Positions 26,490-35,467 of a stretch of DNA of 64,000 nucleotides are shown one piece after another (within the stretch, counting starts at the first letter, position 1; each line of letters begins with the position of its first letter). The stretch is from Ilumatobacteraceae bacterium (GTDB taxonomy: Bacteria > Actinomycetota > Acidimicrobiia > Acidimicrobiales > Ilumatobacteraceae), in NCBI GenBank assembly GCA_024643255.1, contig JAHENF010000001.1, positions 59,301-123,300 of the forward strand, in the 5' to 3' direction. The position numbers and the translations under genes are program-made. The notes beneath the pieces are model-generated. The model made no database searches. It was given only the letters and a program-made list of their open reading frames with translations, and was not told the origin of the DNA.

Positions 26490-27884
26490 CTACGTCGGCG
26501 GTCCGGATCCGGGCGAACCCGTGAGGCCGGCGATGGCGGCAACGACCTCCGGTGTGTGTAGTCGGCAGAACTCGACCCGAACAGTTCGCCACGACGGCGG
26601 ATGCTCGTCGGCCAGCTGCAGCCGCCGACCCACGGGGGCCATCGGGGTCTCGTCTTCTCGATGGTCGACGACATTGCCGAATCGATCGCGTCTCGATGTC
26701 AGTCGGTTCGCAGACTTCCATGGGTTGTGAGTGCTGCACCTGGGTTTCGAGTTGTCCTGATCGGTCCCGCCGTCGTCGCGTTCCCACTCGGCGAGATGAT
26801 CGACGTGGCAGAGACGTGCGGGAACCGTGCAGCCGGGGTGAGCGCACGACTGCGCCAACAGCAGAGCCATCTCGCGGGCCACGCCCGTGAACAGGCGTCG
26901 CTTGCGTCCGGCGTCGACCACGACGCCAGCGCCGTCGATCACGACTCGGCGAACATGGCCGATCACCGCGGCAGCGAGCACGTCGTCAGGTGACAACCTC
27001 ACGCCGCCGTCGGACTCGATGCGCTCGACCGTGAGATCGACGTCAGCACCCGGAGCGGCATCGTTGCCGGCGACGCGACGTGTCACCAACCGTTCGAGCG
27101 TGGCTTGTCCGACCAGCAGGTTGATCACGGGCGTGGGGGCAACGCCGTCGGCCGGCGCAACCACCGCGGCCCGGAAGATCTCGACGAGTGCGTCGAATCG
27201 ACGTTGCCCATCGGTCCGTGGCAGGGCCGACGCCGGCGCGTCCGCGCCCGACTCGGCCGTCCGGGCGGCGACGTCCTTGCGGAACTCCGCCTCGACGAAT
27301 CGCTGGAAGATGCCGACCATCTCCGCGGTGACCAGGCCGGACCCACCCGACGCCCGAATGTCGAGCGACCCGTTGAGTTGCAGGACCGACGCCGTGCGGC
27401 GCTCCGCGGATGCGTCGTCGTCGCGTTGAGCACCGTCGAGGTCGGCCAGCGTCTCCCACCGGCGGGCGACCACCCTGAACTCCTCGTACGACAGCTGCTC
27501 GGCATGTTGCAGCAGCAACGACGACACCGAGTGAAGCTGGTCGCCGACACGCGGGTGTGTGCGGAGTCGCGCCAGCTCGTGCGCCTGCGCCGCGCCGATG
27601 TGCCCGTCGAGCAGAGCGGCGCCGAGACCGTCGAGAGCATTGCAGGCCGTCGCGAGCCGTCGCAGCCGGGTGGCCTCGGTGCTCGAACAGTTGGTCTGCG
27701 CCCGCATCCAGTGCTTCATCGTTCGGTGACCGTCGACGGTGTGGAGTGCCCGACGCTGGCCTTCGCCGACGATCGCTGCCATCTCGGCCTCGACACGCCT
27801 CCGTTCGAGCTCGAGCGCACGGAACCGCTCCGTCAATTCGTCGTCGGTGACGTCGAACAGGTGCTCAACGAGCGTCGAGTACAT
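26490..27884 (-). CDS. DUF222 / 13E12-type HNH endonuclease protein
   Basis: A 464-residue protein of the actinobacterial 13E12 repeat family: a long helical DUF222 region (about 20-300) followed by a C-terminal HNH nuclease module. The HNH zinc/metal residues are visible in CAHPGCTVPARLCHVDHL, GGTDQDNSKPRCSTHN and the following WKSANRL. Such proteins are repeated in many actinobacterial genomes and are linked with mobile or REP13E12-type elements, though a function is not established. No inverted repeats or integrase are visible next to it here. The ATG 27884 start gives MYSTLVEHLFDV. Confidence 0.88.
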   Translation of the reverse strand: MYSTLVEHLFDVTDDELTERFRALELERRRVEAEMAAIVGEGQRRALHTVDGHRTMKHWMRAQTNCSSTEATRLRRLATACNALDGLGAALLDGHIGAAQAHELARLRTHPRVGDQLHSVSSLLLQHAEQLSYEEFRVVARRWETLADLDGAQRDDDASAERRTASVLQLNGSLDIRASGGSGLVTAEMVGIFQRFVEAEFRKDVAARTAESGADAPASALPRTDGQRRFDALVEIFRAAVVAPADGVAPTPVINLLVGQATLERLVTRRVAGNDAAPGADVDLTVERIESDGGVRLSPDDVLAAAVIGHVRRVVIDGAGVVVDAGRKRRLFTGVAREMALLLAQSCAHPGCTVPARLCHVDHLAEWERDDGGTDQDNSKPRCSTHNPWKSANRLTSRRDRFGNVVDHREDETPMAPVGRRLQLADEHPPSWRTVRVEFCRLHTPEVVAAIAGLTGSPGSGPPT

Positions 27885-28060
27885 GAAGCAGACGCTATCG
27901 CACGCATGTACGAATCACAACCATCTCCACGAATTCGTGTTCGATCTTCTTCGGAGATCCAGAACCTGGTCCTCGACGGCGCACCAACCATCGATCCTCC
28001 GCGGACAGAGACCCTTGCTCCCTTTGGGTCGGCCTGGGAGGACCGGCTGAGGCAATCGGA

Positions 28061-28540
28061 TCAGGCCATGAGGGCGTCGTAGACGGCGGACACGAGCCGG
28101 TGTCGGCGCGTGTCGACATCTCCGCCGATCATGGGGTTCATGACGTAGCCGAAGCTCATCTGGGCATCCAGGTTGATGATCGCCAGCGAACCGCCCCACC
28201 CGCCCCAACCGCACTCGCGCCGGTATGGTCCGCACCCCGGGTTGAGAGCGAACCCCATGCCGAACTTCTGCGGCGAGAGGAGGTTCAGGTCGGGTCCCTC
28301 GTACTGCATGTCGAAGATGCGGGAAACACCCTCCTCCGACAGCATCGTCACGCCGCTGACGGTGCCACCGCAGGCGGTCGGTGTGTGGCACAGCGCCACG
28401 GAGCGGGCGTTGCCGTGACCGCCTGCGCTGGGGAACTCGGCGCGACGCCAGTCCTTGCGCCACGTGAGCTCGGGCAACCAGGGCGGGTTGTTGAACGTGC
28501 GGTACGGAATCGACGTCGGGTCGTCCGACCAACTGCGGTC
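28061..28540 (-). pseudogene. C-terminal remnant of a beta-lactamase-family serine hydrolase
   Basis: About 155 codons look like the C-terminal third of a class C beta-lactamase-family esterase: FNNPPWLPELTWRKDW, then ARSVALCHTPTACGG, GMGFALNPGC, FGWGGWGGS-like CGWGGWGGSLAIIN, and the final SFGYVMNPMIGG and VYDALMA. The family needs an N-terminal SxxK and a central YxN motif; neither is present, because the frame upstream of about 28540 reads unrelated sequence into the SDR gene that abuts it. There is no credible start. I read it as a deletion remnant, probably left when the SDR gene was brought next to it. A frameshift cannot explain it, since the missing part is not in another frame nearby. 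Confidence 0.7.
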
Positions 28541-28553
28541 GCTCCGCTGATGC

Positions 28554-29258
28554 TCAGGTGATCGACGGGTACAGCGACGTGAGATCTCCGGAGAGTGCGT
28601 CGTGGACCCGTCGACTGGCCGCGTCGGCGAGCACTTCGAAGTCTCCGGCTCGGAGGCCGGCCAGAGTCTGGCGGGCGACGTCGTCAGGTGACGATTTCGC
28701 AACATCGAGCCCGGCGGTCATGTCGGTGTCCATGAGACCGACGTGAAGTGCGAGAACGTGGATGTCTCGGGGCGTCAGTTCTTGACGCAACGAGTTGGTG
28801 AGCGACCAACTCGCCGCCTTGGCTGCGCAGTAGAGGGCAGTGCCCGGCATCGAGAGCCACGACAGCACAGACAGGACGTTGACGATCGCAGCGCTGCCGT
28901 TGCTCTGGAGCGCAGGCACGAAGGCTCGGGTCATGGCGAGGGTGCCGAACACGTTGGTGTCGAGCTCCCGGCGGAACTGCTGCATCGCGTCGTCGGCGAG
29001 CGCGGAGGTGGAGGTCGTGATCCCGGCATTGTTGATCAGCAAGGTGACGTCGCCGCATGCCTCGGCTGCGGCAGCCACCTCGCCGTGGTCGGTGATGTCG
29101 AGACGAATTGGCGTGACGCCGTCGGTGTCAACCGTGTCGGGGTCGCGGGCGCCGGCGTAGACCTTCGCCGCCCCCTGCTCGAGCAGCTCTCGGCAGAAGG
29201 ACGCGCCGAGTCCTCGGTTGGCGCCGGTCACGAGAGCGATGGATCCTTCGATGTTCAT
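28554..29258 (-). CDS. SDR-family oxidoreductase
   Basis: A 234-residue short-chain dehydrogenase. Motifs are TGANRGLGASF, NNAGITTS, the catalytic Ser region VLSVLSWLSMPGTALYCAAKAAS with YxxxK, and HVGLMDTDM, which replaces the usual PGxxxT. The substrate is unknown. The gene starts at ATG 29258 and is divergent from an MFS exporter, with 93 bp between them that hold two dyads. Shared control by the HxlR-type regulator encoded beyond the exporter is plausible. Its 3' end abuts a truncated hydrolase remnant. Confidence 0.87.
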   Translation of the reverse strand: MNIEGSIALVTGANRGLGASFCRELLEQGAAKVYAGARDPDTVDTDGVTPIRLDITDHGEVAAAAEACGDVTLLINNAGITTSTSALADDAMQQFRRELDTNVFGTLAMTRAFVPALQSNGSAAIVNVLSVLSWLSMPGTALYCAAKAASWSLTNSLRQELTPRDIHVLALHVGLMDTDMTAGLDVAKSSPDDVARQTLAGLRAGDFEVLADAASRRVHDALSGDLTSLYPSIT

Positions 29259-29315
29259 ATGACCCTCCGTAGGTGTCGAGATGTGCCGCGGACGACTGAT
29301 GTCACGCGCCGTTGA

Positions 29316-29330
29316 GTTGCATCATGCAAC
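29316..29330. promoter_or_regulatory. Operator-like palindrome between SDR and MFS genes
   Basis: GTTGCA-TCA-TGCAAC is a perfect inverted repeat of 6-bp arms in the divergent promoter region. It is a good candidate operator for a dimeric winged-helix regulator such as the HxlR-family protein encoded at 30820. Confidence 0.5.
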
Positions 29331-29337
29331 CTACTAT

Positions 29338-29351
29338 GAGAGTATCCTCTC
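29338..29351. promoter_or_regulatory. Second dyad directly before the MFS start codon
   Basis: GAGAG-TATC-CTCTC is an inverted repeat of 5-bp arms ending at the base before the GTG of the transporter. It includes the position expected for the promoter or leader, so binding here could block expression. No Shine-Dalgarno sequence is visible, in line with a leaderless or very short-leader transcript. Confidence 0.4.
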
Positions 29352-30791
29352 GTGACCACGCTCGTTCCCGCCACTGTTGCCTCGGCGCCGCGGTGGAAGC
29401 GGCACGGCCGACTCACATTGGCGATCGCCTCGCTTGCCTCCTTGGCAACATTTCTCGACACGACGATCCTGTTCGTGGCGTTCCCGGACATCTCGAGAAC
29501 GTTCGACACGGCATCGCCCTCGACCCTCTCGTGGGTGCTGAACGCGTACACGATCGTGTTCGCGGCGCTGCTGATCCCGGCGGGCAAGATCGCCGACCGT
29601 CTGGGCCATCGCAGGATCTTTCTCGTCGGGTCCATCGCGTTCACCGTTGCGTCGATGGCGTGCGGGCTCGCTCCGACGGTCGAGATCCTCATTGCGTTCC
29701 GGGTACTCCAGGCCGCCGGCGCGGCGATGCTGATCCCGTCGTCACTGGCGCTGGTGATGCGAGCCTTCCCTCGCGACGAGGTGCCTCACGCCGTCGCGAT
29801 CTGGGGAGCGACCGGCGGAGTCGCCGGAGCACTCGGCCCGACGCTTGGTGCCACGATCGTCGAACACCTCGACTGGCGGTGGGCGTTCTTCATCAACCTG
29901 CCGATCGGCCTCTTCACCGTCGTGGCGGGCAAGAAGGTGCTGCATGAATCGTCCGATCCCGACACACGCATCCCTGCGCCGTTCGGCGTCGTGCTGATCA
30001 TCGTGGCAGCGAGTGCCCTCTCCTACGGATTCGTCGGCTCCAACACGAATGGTTGGCTCTCGGTGCAGACCATCGGGGCGATCGGCATCGGGATCGTGGC
30101 CCTCGGGGTGTTCGTCGTGAACCAACGCACGACACGAGCGCCAGTGTTGGACCTCGACCTGTTCGGCATCAGCAACTTCCGCTGGGGCAACCTCGCCATG
30201 CTCGTGTTCGGTATCGCCTTCTCCTCGATGTTCTTCGGCTCGATCATCTTTCTCACCGACGTGTGGGGCTGGTCGATCATGAACGCCGGCCTCGGGATCG
30301 CCCCGGGCCCAGCGCTCGTCGCCGTCCTCGCACCGCGGATGGGCAAACTCGCCGGCACGATCGGGCAGCGACCGATCATCGTCGTCGGCGGACTGCTCTA
30401 TGCCGCCGGCGGCTTCTGGCGGGTCGTCATGCTCGGACCCGACGTGAGCTACTGGATCGACTACTTCCCGTCGATGATCCTCACCGGCATCGGTGTGGCG
30501 TGCTGCATACCGCAACTCTCCAGTGTCGTCGCCCAGGCGCTGCCGGCGAACAGGATCGGCGTCGGCGGAGCCGCGCTACAAGCGGTCCGCCAGTTCGGCG
30601 GCACGTTCGGCATCGCGATCACCATCGCACTTCTCACGGCAGTTGATGGCCTGACCGGTGCGCTCGTTGCATTCGATCGGATCTGGTGGATCGTCGTGAT
30701 CGGCGGCATCATTGTCACTCTGACCTCGATACCCCTGCGGACGGGGCGCAGCCTCCGAGCGCCTGTGGCCGCGGAAGCCGTGGCACCATGA
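29352..30791 (+). CDS. MFS drug-efflux transporter, DHA2-like
   Basis: A 479-residue major facilitator with the 14-segment DHA2 (EmrB/QacA) look. The motif LDTTILFVAFPDI in the first membrane helix corresponds to the family's LDxTIVNVALP signature; motif A follows as GKIADRLGHRRIF, and GATGGVAGALGPTLG corresponds to motif C of drug:proton antiporters. It probably exports a toxic hydrophobic compound. The start is GTG 29352. It is followed 28 bp later by an HxlR-family regulator gene, and is divergent from an SDR gene, a typical arrangement for stress-inducible detoxification. Confidence 0.9.
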   Translation: MTTLVPATVASAPRWKRHGRLTLAIASLASLATFLDTTILFVAFPDISRTFDTASPSTLSWVLNAYTIVFAALLIPAGKIADRLGHRRIFLVGSIAFTVASMACGLAPTVEILIAFRVLQAAGAAMLIPSSLALVMRAFPRDEVPHAVAIWGATGGVAGALGPTLGATIVEHLDWRWAFFINLPIGLFTVVAGKKVLHESSDPDTRIPAPFGVVLIIVAASALSYGFVGSNTNGWLSVQTIGAIGIGIVALGVFVVNQRTTRAPVLDLDLFGISNFRWGNLAMLVFGIAFSSMFFGSIIFLTDVWGWSIMNAGLGIAPGPALVAVLAPRMGKLAGTIGQRPIIVVGGLLYAAGGFWRVVMLGPDVSYWIDYFPSMILTGIGVACCIPQLSSVVAQALPANRIGVGGAALQAVRQFGGTFGIAITIALLTAVDGLTGALVAFDRIWWIVVIGGIIVTLTSIPLRTGRSLRAPVAAEAVAP

Positions 30792-30819
30792 TCATCACGA
30801 CTCGCATGGATCGGACATC

Positions 30820-31281
30820 ATGAAACGCAAGAGCTACAGCGATATGAATTGCTCGGTGGCCCAGTCGCTCGACGTCGTCGGCGACCCGTGGACGCTGCTC
30901 ATCGTGCGTGACGTGATGTTCGGATTCCGACGCTTCAACGACATCCAGGAGCGACTCGGCATCGCCCGCAACACACTCACCGATCGCCTCGGCACGCTCG
31001 TCGACCACGGCGTGCTGCGCAAGGACGCCTACCAGGACAATCCCGAACGCTTCGAGTACCGCCTCACCCAGAAGGGTCGCGAGTTGTCGCCGATCATCAT
31101 CACCCTCATGCAGTGGGGCGACGAGTGGTCCGATTTGCCGGAGCCGCCGGTTCACCTCATCGACCGTGACACCGGCCGCACCCTCGACCCGATCCTCGTC
31201 GACCGCACCACGGGCCGACCGCTCGCCGAGCTCAAGGTCCAGGCCGTCGGCACCGACCTGCGACCCGACGCCACCGCCTGA
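30820..31281 (+). CDS. HxlR-family transcriptional regulator
   Basis: A 153-residue MarR-like winged-helix regulator of the HxlR family. The family fingerprints are the N-terminal CSVAQSLDVVGDPWTLLIVRD with one Cys (Cys11) preceding the first helix, FNDIQERLGIARNTLTDRL in the recognition helix, and YRLTQKGREL in the wing. Some HxlR members sense electrophiles or redox state through that cysteine, so redox or quinone sensing is possible. The C-terminal tail of about 45 residues is an extra. It is downstream of the exporter and probably regulates the divergent promoters at 29259-29351. Confidence 0.9.
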   Translation: MKRKSYSDMNCSVAQSLDVVGDPWTLLIVRDVMFGFRRFNDIQERLGIARNTLTDRLGTLVDHGVLRKDAYQDNPERFEYRLTQKGRELSPIIITLMQWGDEWSDLPEPPVHLIDRDTGRTLDPILVDRTTGRPLAELKVQAVGTDLRPDATA

Positions 31282-31311
31282 CAGCGGGCCCAATTCGACC
31301 CGGGAGCAGCA

Positions 31312-32106
31312 ATGAACTGGAAGGGCCATGCCACGATCACACCGAACGGTGAGCGATCGTTCACGACGCACATCGACGATCGCTGGCTCGCGCTCAAGGG
31401 TGTCCACGGCGGGATCGTGGCCGCACTCATGACCGATGCGGTCGAAGCTGTCCTGCGCGAGCATGGAATCGGTGCCGAGACGACGCTGCGAGCGGCCACG
31501 TTCGGTTACGTCAACGCGAACGACATCGGCGGGTCCACGATCGACGTCGACATCATTCGACGCGGGCGCTCGATGGTCACCACGCACGCCACCGTCACGC
31601 AGAACGACGCAACGACCACAGTCGGGCGCTTCCATCACTCGACGTCGCGGCCCGGCCAACAGTTCAGCGACCTCGAGCCGCCATCGTCCAAGCCAGCTGG
31701 TGCGGTTCGGCTCGCTCCACCCTCCCCGAACCACTTCCGCAACGTCGATACCTACCTCCATCCCGACACGACGTTGTTCGGTGGCGCCGACCGAGCTGAG
31801 TGGATCGCCTGGTCCCGGCCACTCGAAGCCGATGCCTTCGACACGTCATGGCTCACGATGTTCGGCGACTACTTCCCTCCCGCGCTGTTTGCCAAAGTCG
31901 ACCAAGCCACACCGGCTGTCACGGTCGAGTACTCGATCCAGATCCATGACAACTCCGGGCAGTGGACCCTCGAGCCCGACCAGTACCTCGCCACAAGAAT
32001 GCACACCTTCCACTCCCATGACGGCTTCGCCGTCGAGGACGGATGGATCCACCACCCTGACGGAACTCTCCTCGCCACGGTCCGCCAGACCCGACTGGCC
32101 GGCTGA
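31312..32106 (+). CDS. TesB-like acyl-CoA thioesterase
   Basis: A 264-residue double hot-dog thioesterase. The N-terminal half has the segment LKGVHGGIVAALMTDAVEAVL, which matches the Asn/Gly-rich active-site helix of the family, and a second hot-dog begins near EWIAWSRPL with the conserved TVEYSIQIHDN and HSHDGFAVEDGWIHHPDGTLLAT. The acyl substrate is not evident. ATG 31312 is preceded by GGGAG at a good distance. It is 30 bp downstream of the HxlR gene and likely in the same transcript. Confidence 0.83.
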   Translation: MNWKGHATITPNGERSFTTHIDDRWLALKGVHGGIVAALMTDAVEAVLREHGIGAETTLRAATFGYVNANDIGGSTIDVDIIRRGRSMVTTHATVTQNDATTTVGRFHHSTSRPGQQFSDLEPPSSKPAGAVRLAPPSPNHFRNVDTYLHPDTTLFGGADRAEWIAWSRPLEADAFDTSWLTMFGDYFPPALFAKVDQATPAVTVEYSIQIHDNSGQWTLEPDQYLATRMHTFHSHDGFAVEDGWIHHPDGTLLATVRQTRLAG

Positions 32107-32397
32107 CGACCGCACGGCCAATCTTTCGGACCGAGCGGCCGGAAGTGCTGAGCCCGCAGACCGATCAGGACAACACCGGTCGGCACGCCAAACGACCGCT
32201 CCTGATGGGCGCGGTCGGTCGGTCGCCCGCCAGTCGGACCCGAGCGATATTCACGGAACTGAACACTGCGATCCGCGCATGAGTTCCGGCGAAGTGTTCG
32301 AGGTCAGGACGTGGTCGGCCCCCCATCGTGCCCACAATCGGATGCGATGGAGATGTCGACGTCGTGCCGTCAGGGGCATGCACGACGCCGACTTGGA
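32107..32397. other. Intergenic stretch without recognised genes
   Basis: A 291-bp region between the convergent thioesterase and VOC genes. Both strands have only short frames without family resemblance, no tRNA-like fold and no strong hairpin followed by T-rich sequence. I see nothing assignable in it; it may hold 3' ends of the two transcripts. Confidence 0.5.
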
Positions 32398-32790
32398 TCA
32401 GCTCCGGCTGATGTTCGAAGCGTCGTCGGCCTGCGGCTCCATCAGTTCGAGTCGATTGCCGAACGGGTCGTCGACGTACACACGGTCGTAGCCCTCGAGC
32501 GGTTCGTCGTCGGTGACACCGAACCCCGCCTGACGCAATCGATCGACGAGACCCGGAAGGTCGCTGACCAGCAGCGCAGGGTGCGCCTTACGGGCCGGTC
32601 GGAAGTCACGCTCGACGCCCAGATGGATCTTGATCCCGGGCTGCTCGAACCAGCAGCCGCCGCGTGCCGCCAGGTGCGGCGGTTTGGGAACCTGTGCGAT
32701 GCCGAGCACCCCGGCATAGAACGCCACCGCTGCGGCCTCCTCCCCCGCCGGCATCGCCAATTGCACGTGATCGATCGCCTCGACACCCAT
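32398..32790 (-). CDS. VOC-family (glyoxalase-like) protein
   Basis: A 130-residue vicinal-oxygen-chelate protein of two beta-alpha-beta-beta-beta modules. It starts with IDHVQLAMPAGEE, has FYAGVLGIAQVPKP, a strand GGCWFEQPGIKIHLGVE and ends with VYVDDPFGNRLELMEP, where His/Glu metal ligands usually lie (His8, His54 and Glu116 are candidates). Function is unassigned; families include glyoxalase, dioxygenases and resistance proteins. Start ATG 32790 shares one base with the end of the next upstream gene's stop codon, so expression is probably coupled to the DUF2510 protein. Confidence 0.88.
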   Translation of the reverse strand: MGVEAIDHVQLAMPAGEEAAAVAFYAGVLGIAQVPKPPHLAARGGCWFEQPGIKIHLGVERDFRPARKAHPALLVSDLPGLVDRLRQAGFGVTDDEPLEGYDRVYVDDPFGNRLELMEPQADDASNISRS

Positions 32791-33842
32791 CAGCTGACCA
32801 ACCCGACTCGCTGGGCATCGAGATGCTCGACGATCACGACCTGAGCGGGAGTGGTGACCAACACCGTGATGATGTTCGACACGATCTGCACGAACAGTAC
32901 GAACAGCAGCCAGGGAACGAAACCGATCGGCAACACGACGGAGTTGAGGACGCTGAGCGGCACCGTTGCTGCGCCCGCGATCAGGCCTGCGACGACGAGG
33001 CGTCCGACAACCGACCAGAAATGACCCTCGGTGAGATCCCAGCTCCGACGCAGCCCCAGACCCCACCCTCCGGTCGACGCGATCACGATTGCGAGCGACA
33101 GGCGTCCGACCAACCATCCCGACAGGACCACCGCGGCAATCATCCCGAACACAGCGGCGACGGCCACGGCGACACCGCCCGCGTCCACGGCCAACAGGAT
33201 CAGCATCGGCACGAACGCCGCCATCCCCACACCGACCGCGATCACAACGAGCGCGACGAAGGTGATGAACACGGCCGGCACCCTGCGCACGGCATCGGCG
33301 GCGTCGTCGGCACGCGACACCTCGTCGACCGAGCCCGCGTCGACGCGGGCGGCGACCCGGGCAGCCACCACCGTCGTCCAGATCCAGGCGATCATCAGCA
33401 CGACGCTCAACGCGATCATCCACGGGACGGCCGCCCGCAGGATGTCCCACCAGAGATCACCCAGTCGATCGAACTCGGCATCGGTCAACTCGACCGTGCG
33501 GTTCGAGCCGAACGATTCATCGAACTGCAGGAGCGAACGGATCTCACGCCCCTTGCCGCTGTTGAACACCGCCAGGAAGAACGCTGCGAGCAACACACCA
33601 CAGGCGAGCCAGACGACCGCGAGCAACCAGCCGACGCGCCGCGCCACCGCCTTCACGGCCCTGACGGCATCGCTGAACCAGGCCGAGAACGAATACGGGT
33701 CGCGATGCCCCGCCCAACCGGTCTGCGGGGCCCGCAGCTCGCTCCATGCGCTGCCATCCCACCAACGCCACGTCCATGCCTGCTCGGGATCCGGGTACCA
33801 ACCGGGCGGCGGCATCAGCGGCGGCGAGGTGGGTGCGGTCAC
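32790..33842 (-). CDS. DUF2510-domain integral membrane protein
   Basis: A 350-residue membrane protein. The N-terminus carries the short DUF2510 motif (PPGWYPDPEQAWTWRWWDG, residues 12-30), common in actinobacterial membrane proteins and cytoplasmic in orientation. About six transmembrane helices follow, near 73-95, 136-160, 190-217, 220-245, 275-300 and 303-327. The soluble loop after the first helix is acidic. The function is unknown and there are no transport or enzyme motifs. The gene lies between ybeY and the VOC gene on the same strand, 18 bp downstream of ybeY. Confidence 0.85.
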   Translation of the reverse strand: MTAPTSPPLMPPPGWYPDPEQAWTWRWWDGSAWSELRAPQTGWAGHRDPYSFSAWFSDAVRAVKAVARRVGWLLAVVWLACGVLLAAFFLAVFNSGKGREIRSLLQFDESFGSNRTVELTDAEFDRLGDLWWDILRAAVPWMIALSVVLMIAWIWTTVVAARVAARVDAGSVDEVSRADDAADAVRRVPAVFITFVALVVIAVGVGMAAFVPMLILLAVDAGGVAVAVAAVFGMIAAVVLSGWLVGRLSLAIVIASTGGWGLGLRRSWDLTEGHFWSVVGRLVVAGLIAGAATVPLSVLNSVVLPIGFVPWLLFVLFVQIVSNIITVLVTTPAQVVIVEHLDAQRVGLVS

Positions 33843-33860
33843 GGGGCGAACGTACCGGGT

Positions 33861-34364
33861 TCAGTCGTGGAGCTGGCGGAACCCGCTCGGCGCAGGCCCT
33901 CCCCAGTGATGCGCCTCGAGCAGCACGAGTTCGCGTTGGCGCATCTCGGCGGCTTCGGCGGCTTCGGCGTGGTCGTGGCCCAGGACGTGCAGGATGCCGT
34001 GCACCACCAGCAGCGCGATCTCGTCATCGAGTGTTCCGGCGTGGTGTGCGAACTGTCCAGCAGCCACCGCCGGACTGATCACGACATCACCGAGCAGCAC
34101 GGGGACGCCGGGCACGGGTTCGTCGTCCATCGGGAACGACAGCACATCGGTCGGGCCCGGCTTGTCCATGTACTGCTCGTTGAGCGCTGCGATCTCGGCG
34201 GCATCCACGAACGTCAACGTGAGCTCCCCGGTCGCGGCCTCGGTCCCGAGAGTCGCCTCCGCGAGACGCCGCCACCGATCGAGTTCGACGAGCACGTCGG
34301 GTGAATCACCGGCGCTGCGCTCGTCGGCGACCACGACGCTGGCGTCACGATCGCTTCGGGTCAC
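33861..34364 (-). CDS. ybeY: Endoribonuclease YbeY
   Basis: Zinc-dependent single-strand endoribonuclease that helps 16S rRNA 3'-end maturation and ribosome quality control. The 167-residue protein has the HGxLHxxGxDH motif HGILHVLGHDH with zinc ligands His122, His126 and His132, and the upstream signature PTDVLSFPMD (71-80). It is coupled to phoH by a 4-bp overlap at 34361-34364. The phoH-ybeY pair is conserved across bacteria, usually with era downstream; here era is elsewhere in the window. Confidence 0.94.
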   Translation of the reverse strand: MTRSDRDASVVVADERSAGDSPDVLVELDRWRRLAEATLGTEAATGELTLTFVDAAEIAALNEQYMDKPGPTDVLSFPMDDEPVPGVPVLLGDVVISPAVAAGQFAHHAGTLDDEIALLVVHGILHVLGHDHAEAAEAAEMRQRELVLLEAHHWGGPAPSGFRQLHD

Positions 34365-35335
34365 GTGGACGCCGCCTCCGCGTCGCGCTGTTCATACGCG
34401 GCAACGATGTCGGCGACGATCTTGTGACGCACCACATCGGATCCCGTCAGCCGCACGAACGCGAGCCCCTCGATTCCTGCCAACGTCTTCTCGAGGCTCG
34501 CGAGCCCGCTCTTGCCGTTCGGAACGTCGACCTGCGTGGTGTCGCCCGTGACGACGACGCGAGATCCGAACCCGATGCGGGTCAGGAACATCTTCATCTG
34601 CTCGGGCGTGGTGTTCTGGGCCTCGTCGAGGATGATGAAGCTGCCGTTCAACGTCCGCCCCCGCATGAACGCGAGCGGCGCCACCTCGACGACCTGACGC
34701 TCGAGCAGGCGCTGCACCGCGTCGGGGTCGAGCATGTCGTACAGCGCGTCGTAGAGCGGGCGGAGATACGGATCGATCTTGGCCATCAGGTCGCCAGGCA
34801 GGAACCCCAACCGCTCCCCCGCCTCGACGGCGGGCCTGGTCAGGATGATCCGCTGCACCTCCTTGGCCTGGAGCGCACGCACGGCCATCGCCACCGCCAG
34901 CCACGACTTGCCGGTGCCGGCAGGGCCCAGTCCGAACGTGATGACGTTCTCGGCGATCGCGTCGATGTACCGCTTCTGACCTGCGGTCTTCGGCTTGACC
35001 AGGCGTCCTTTCGCCCCGCGCAGCACCTGATGGGAGAGGATCTCGCTGGGCCGCTCGCTCGCCTCGACCATCGCCACCACCCGTTCGAGTGTGACGTCGT
35101 CGAGCTGCTGGCCGCTCTGCAGCAACGTCGAGAGCTCCTCGAACAAGCCGGCGACACCGACGACCACGTCAGGCTCCTCGCCGGAGATCCGGACCTCGTT
35201 GCCCCGGACGCTGATCTGGACCATCGGAAATCGCTGCTCGATGTCGCGCAGGTAGCGGTCGCGCGGACCGACGAGGGCGGTCATCACGTGGGTTCCGGGA
35301 ACGACGACGGTCGTGGTGGAGGTGCTCGTGGTCAT
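34361..35335 (-). CDS. phoH: PhoH-family ATPase
   Basis: A 324-residue PhoH-like P-loop ATPase with an N-terminal KH-like module (about 35-75; [14 protein letters not shown]). Walker A is GPAGTGKS (137-144), Walker B is FIILDEAQN, and FMRGRTLNG and GDTTQVD are family motifs. PhoH proteins are linked to RNA metabolism and phosphate stress; its conserved partnership with YbeY suggests RNA processing. The start ATG 35335 gives a short Thr-rich leader before the core. Coupled by overlap with ybeY. Confidence 0.93.
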   Translation of the reverse strand: MTTSTSTTTVVVPGTHVMTALVGPRDRYLRDIEQRFPMVQISVRGNEVRISGEEPDVVVGVAGLFEELSTLLQSGQQLDDVTLERVVAMVEASERPSEILSHQVLRGAKGRLVKPKTAGQKRYIDAIAENVITFGLGPAGTGKSWLAVAMAVRALQAKEVQRIILTRPAVEAGERLGFLPGDLMAKIDPYLRPLYDALYDMLDPDAVQRLLERQVVEVAPLAFMRGRTLNGSFIILDEAQNTTPEQMKMFLTRIGFGSRVVVTGDTTQVDVPNGKSGLASLEKTLAGIEGLAFVRLTGSDVVRHKIVADIVAAYEQRDAEAAST

Positions 35336-35467
35336 GTGGGGACGTTCGGTGCGCCACGAACACGGCGTGTCGGGCCCCGATCAGGCTACTTGCCCCGGAG
35401 CCTGCACCGACAACAGCAAACCGCTGCCACCGACGCGGCGCGAGCGAGCACTACCGTCGTCAAGGCC

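Noticed and set aside
26490-29258. An integrated mobile element around the HNH gene
   Set aside because: I found no integrase, transposase, flanking inverted repeats or target duplication. The HNH protein and hydrolase remnant alone do not define an element.
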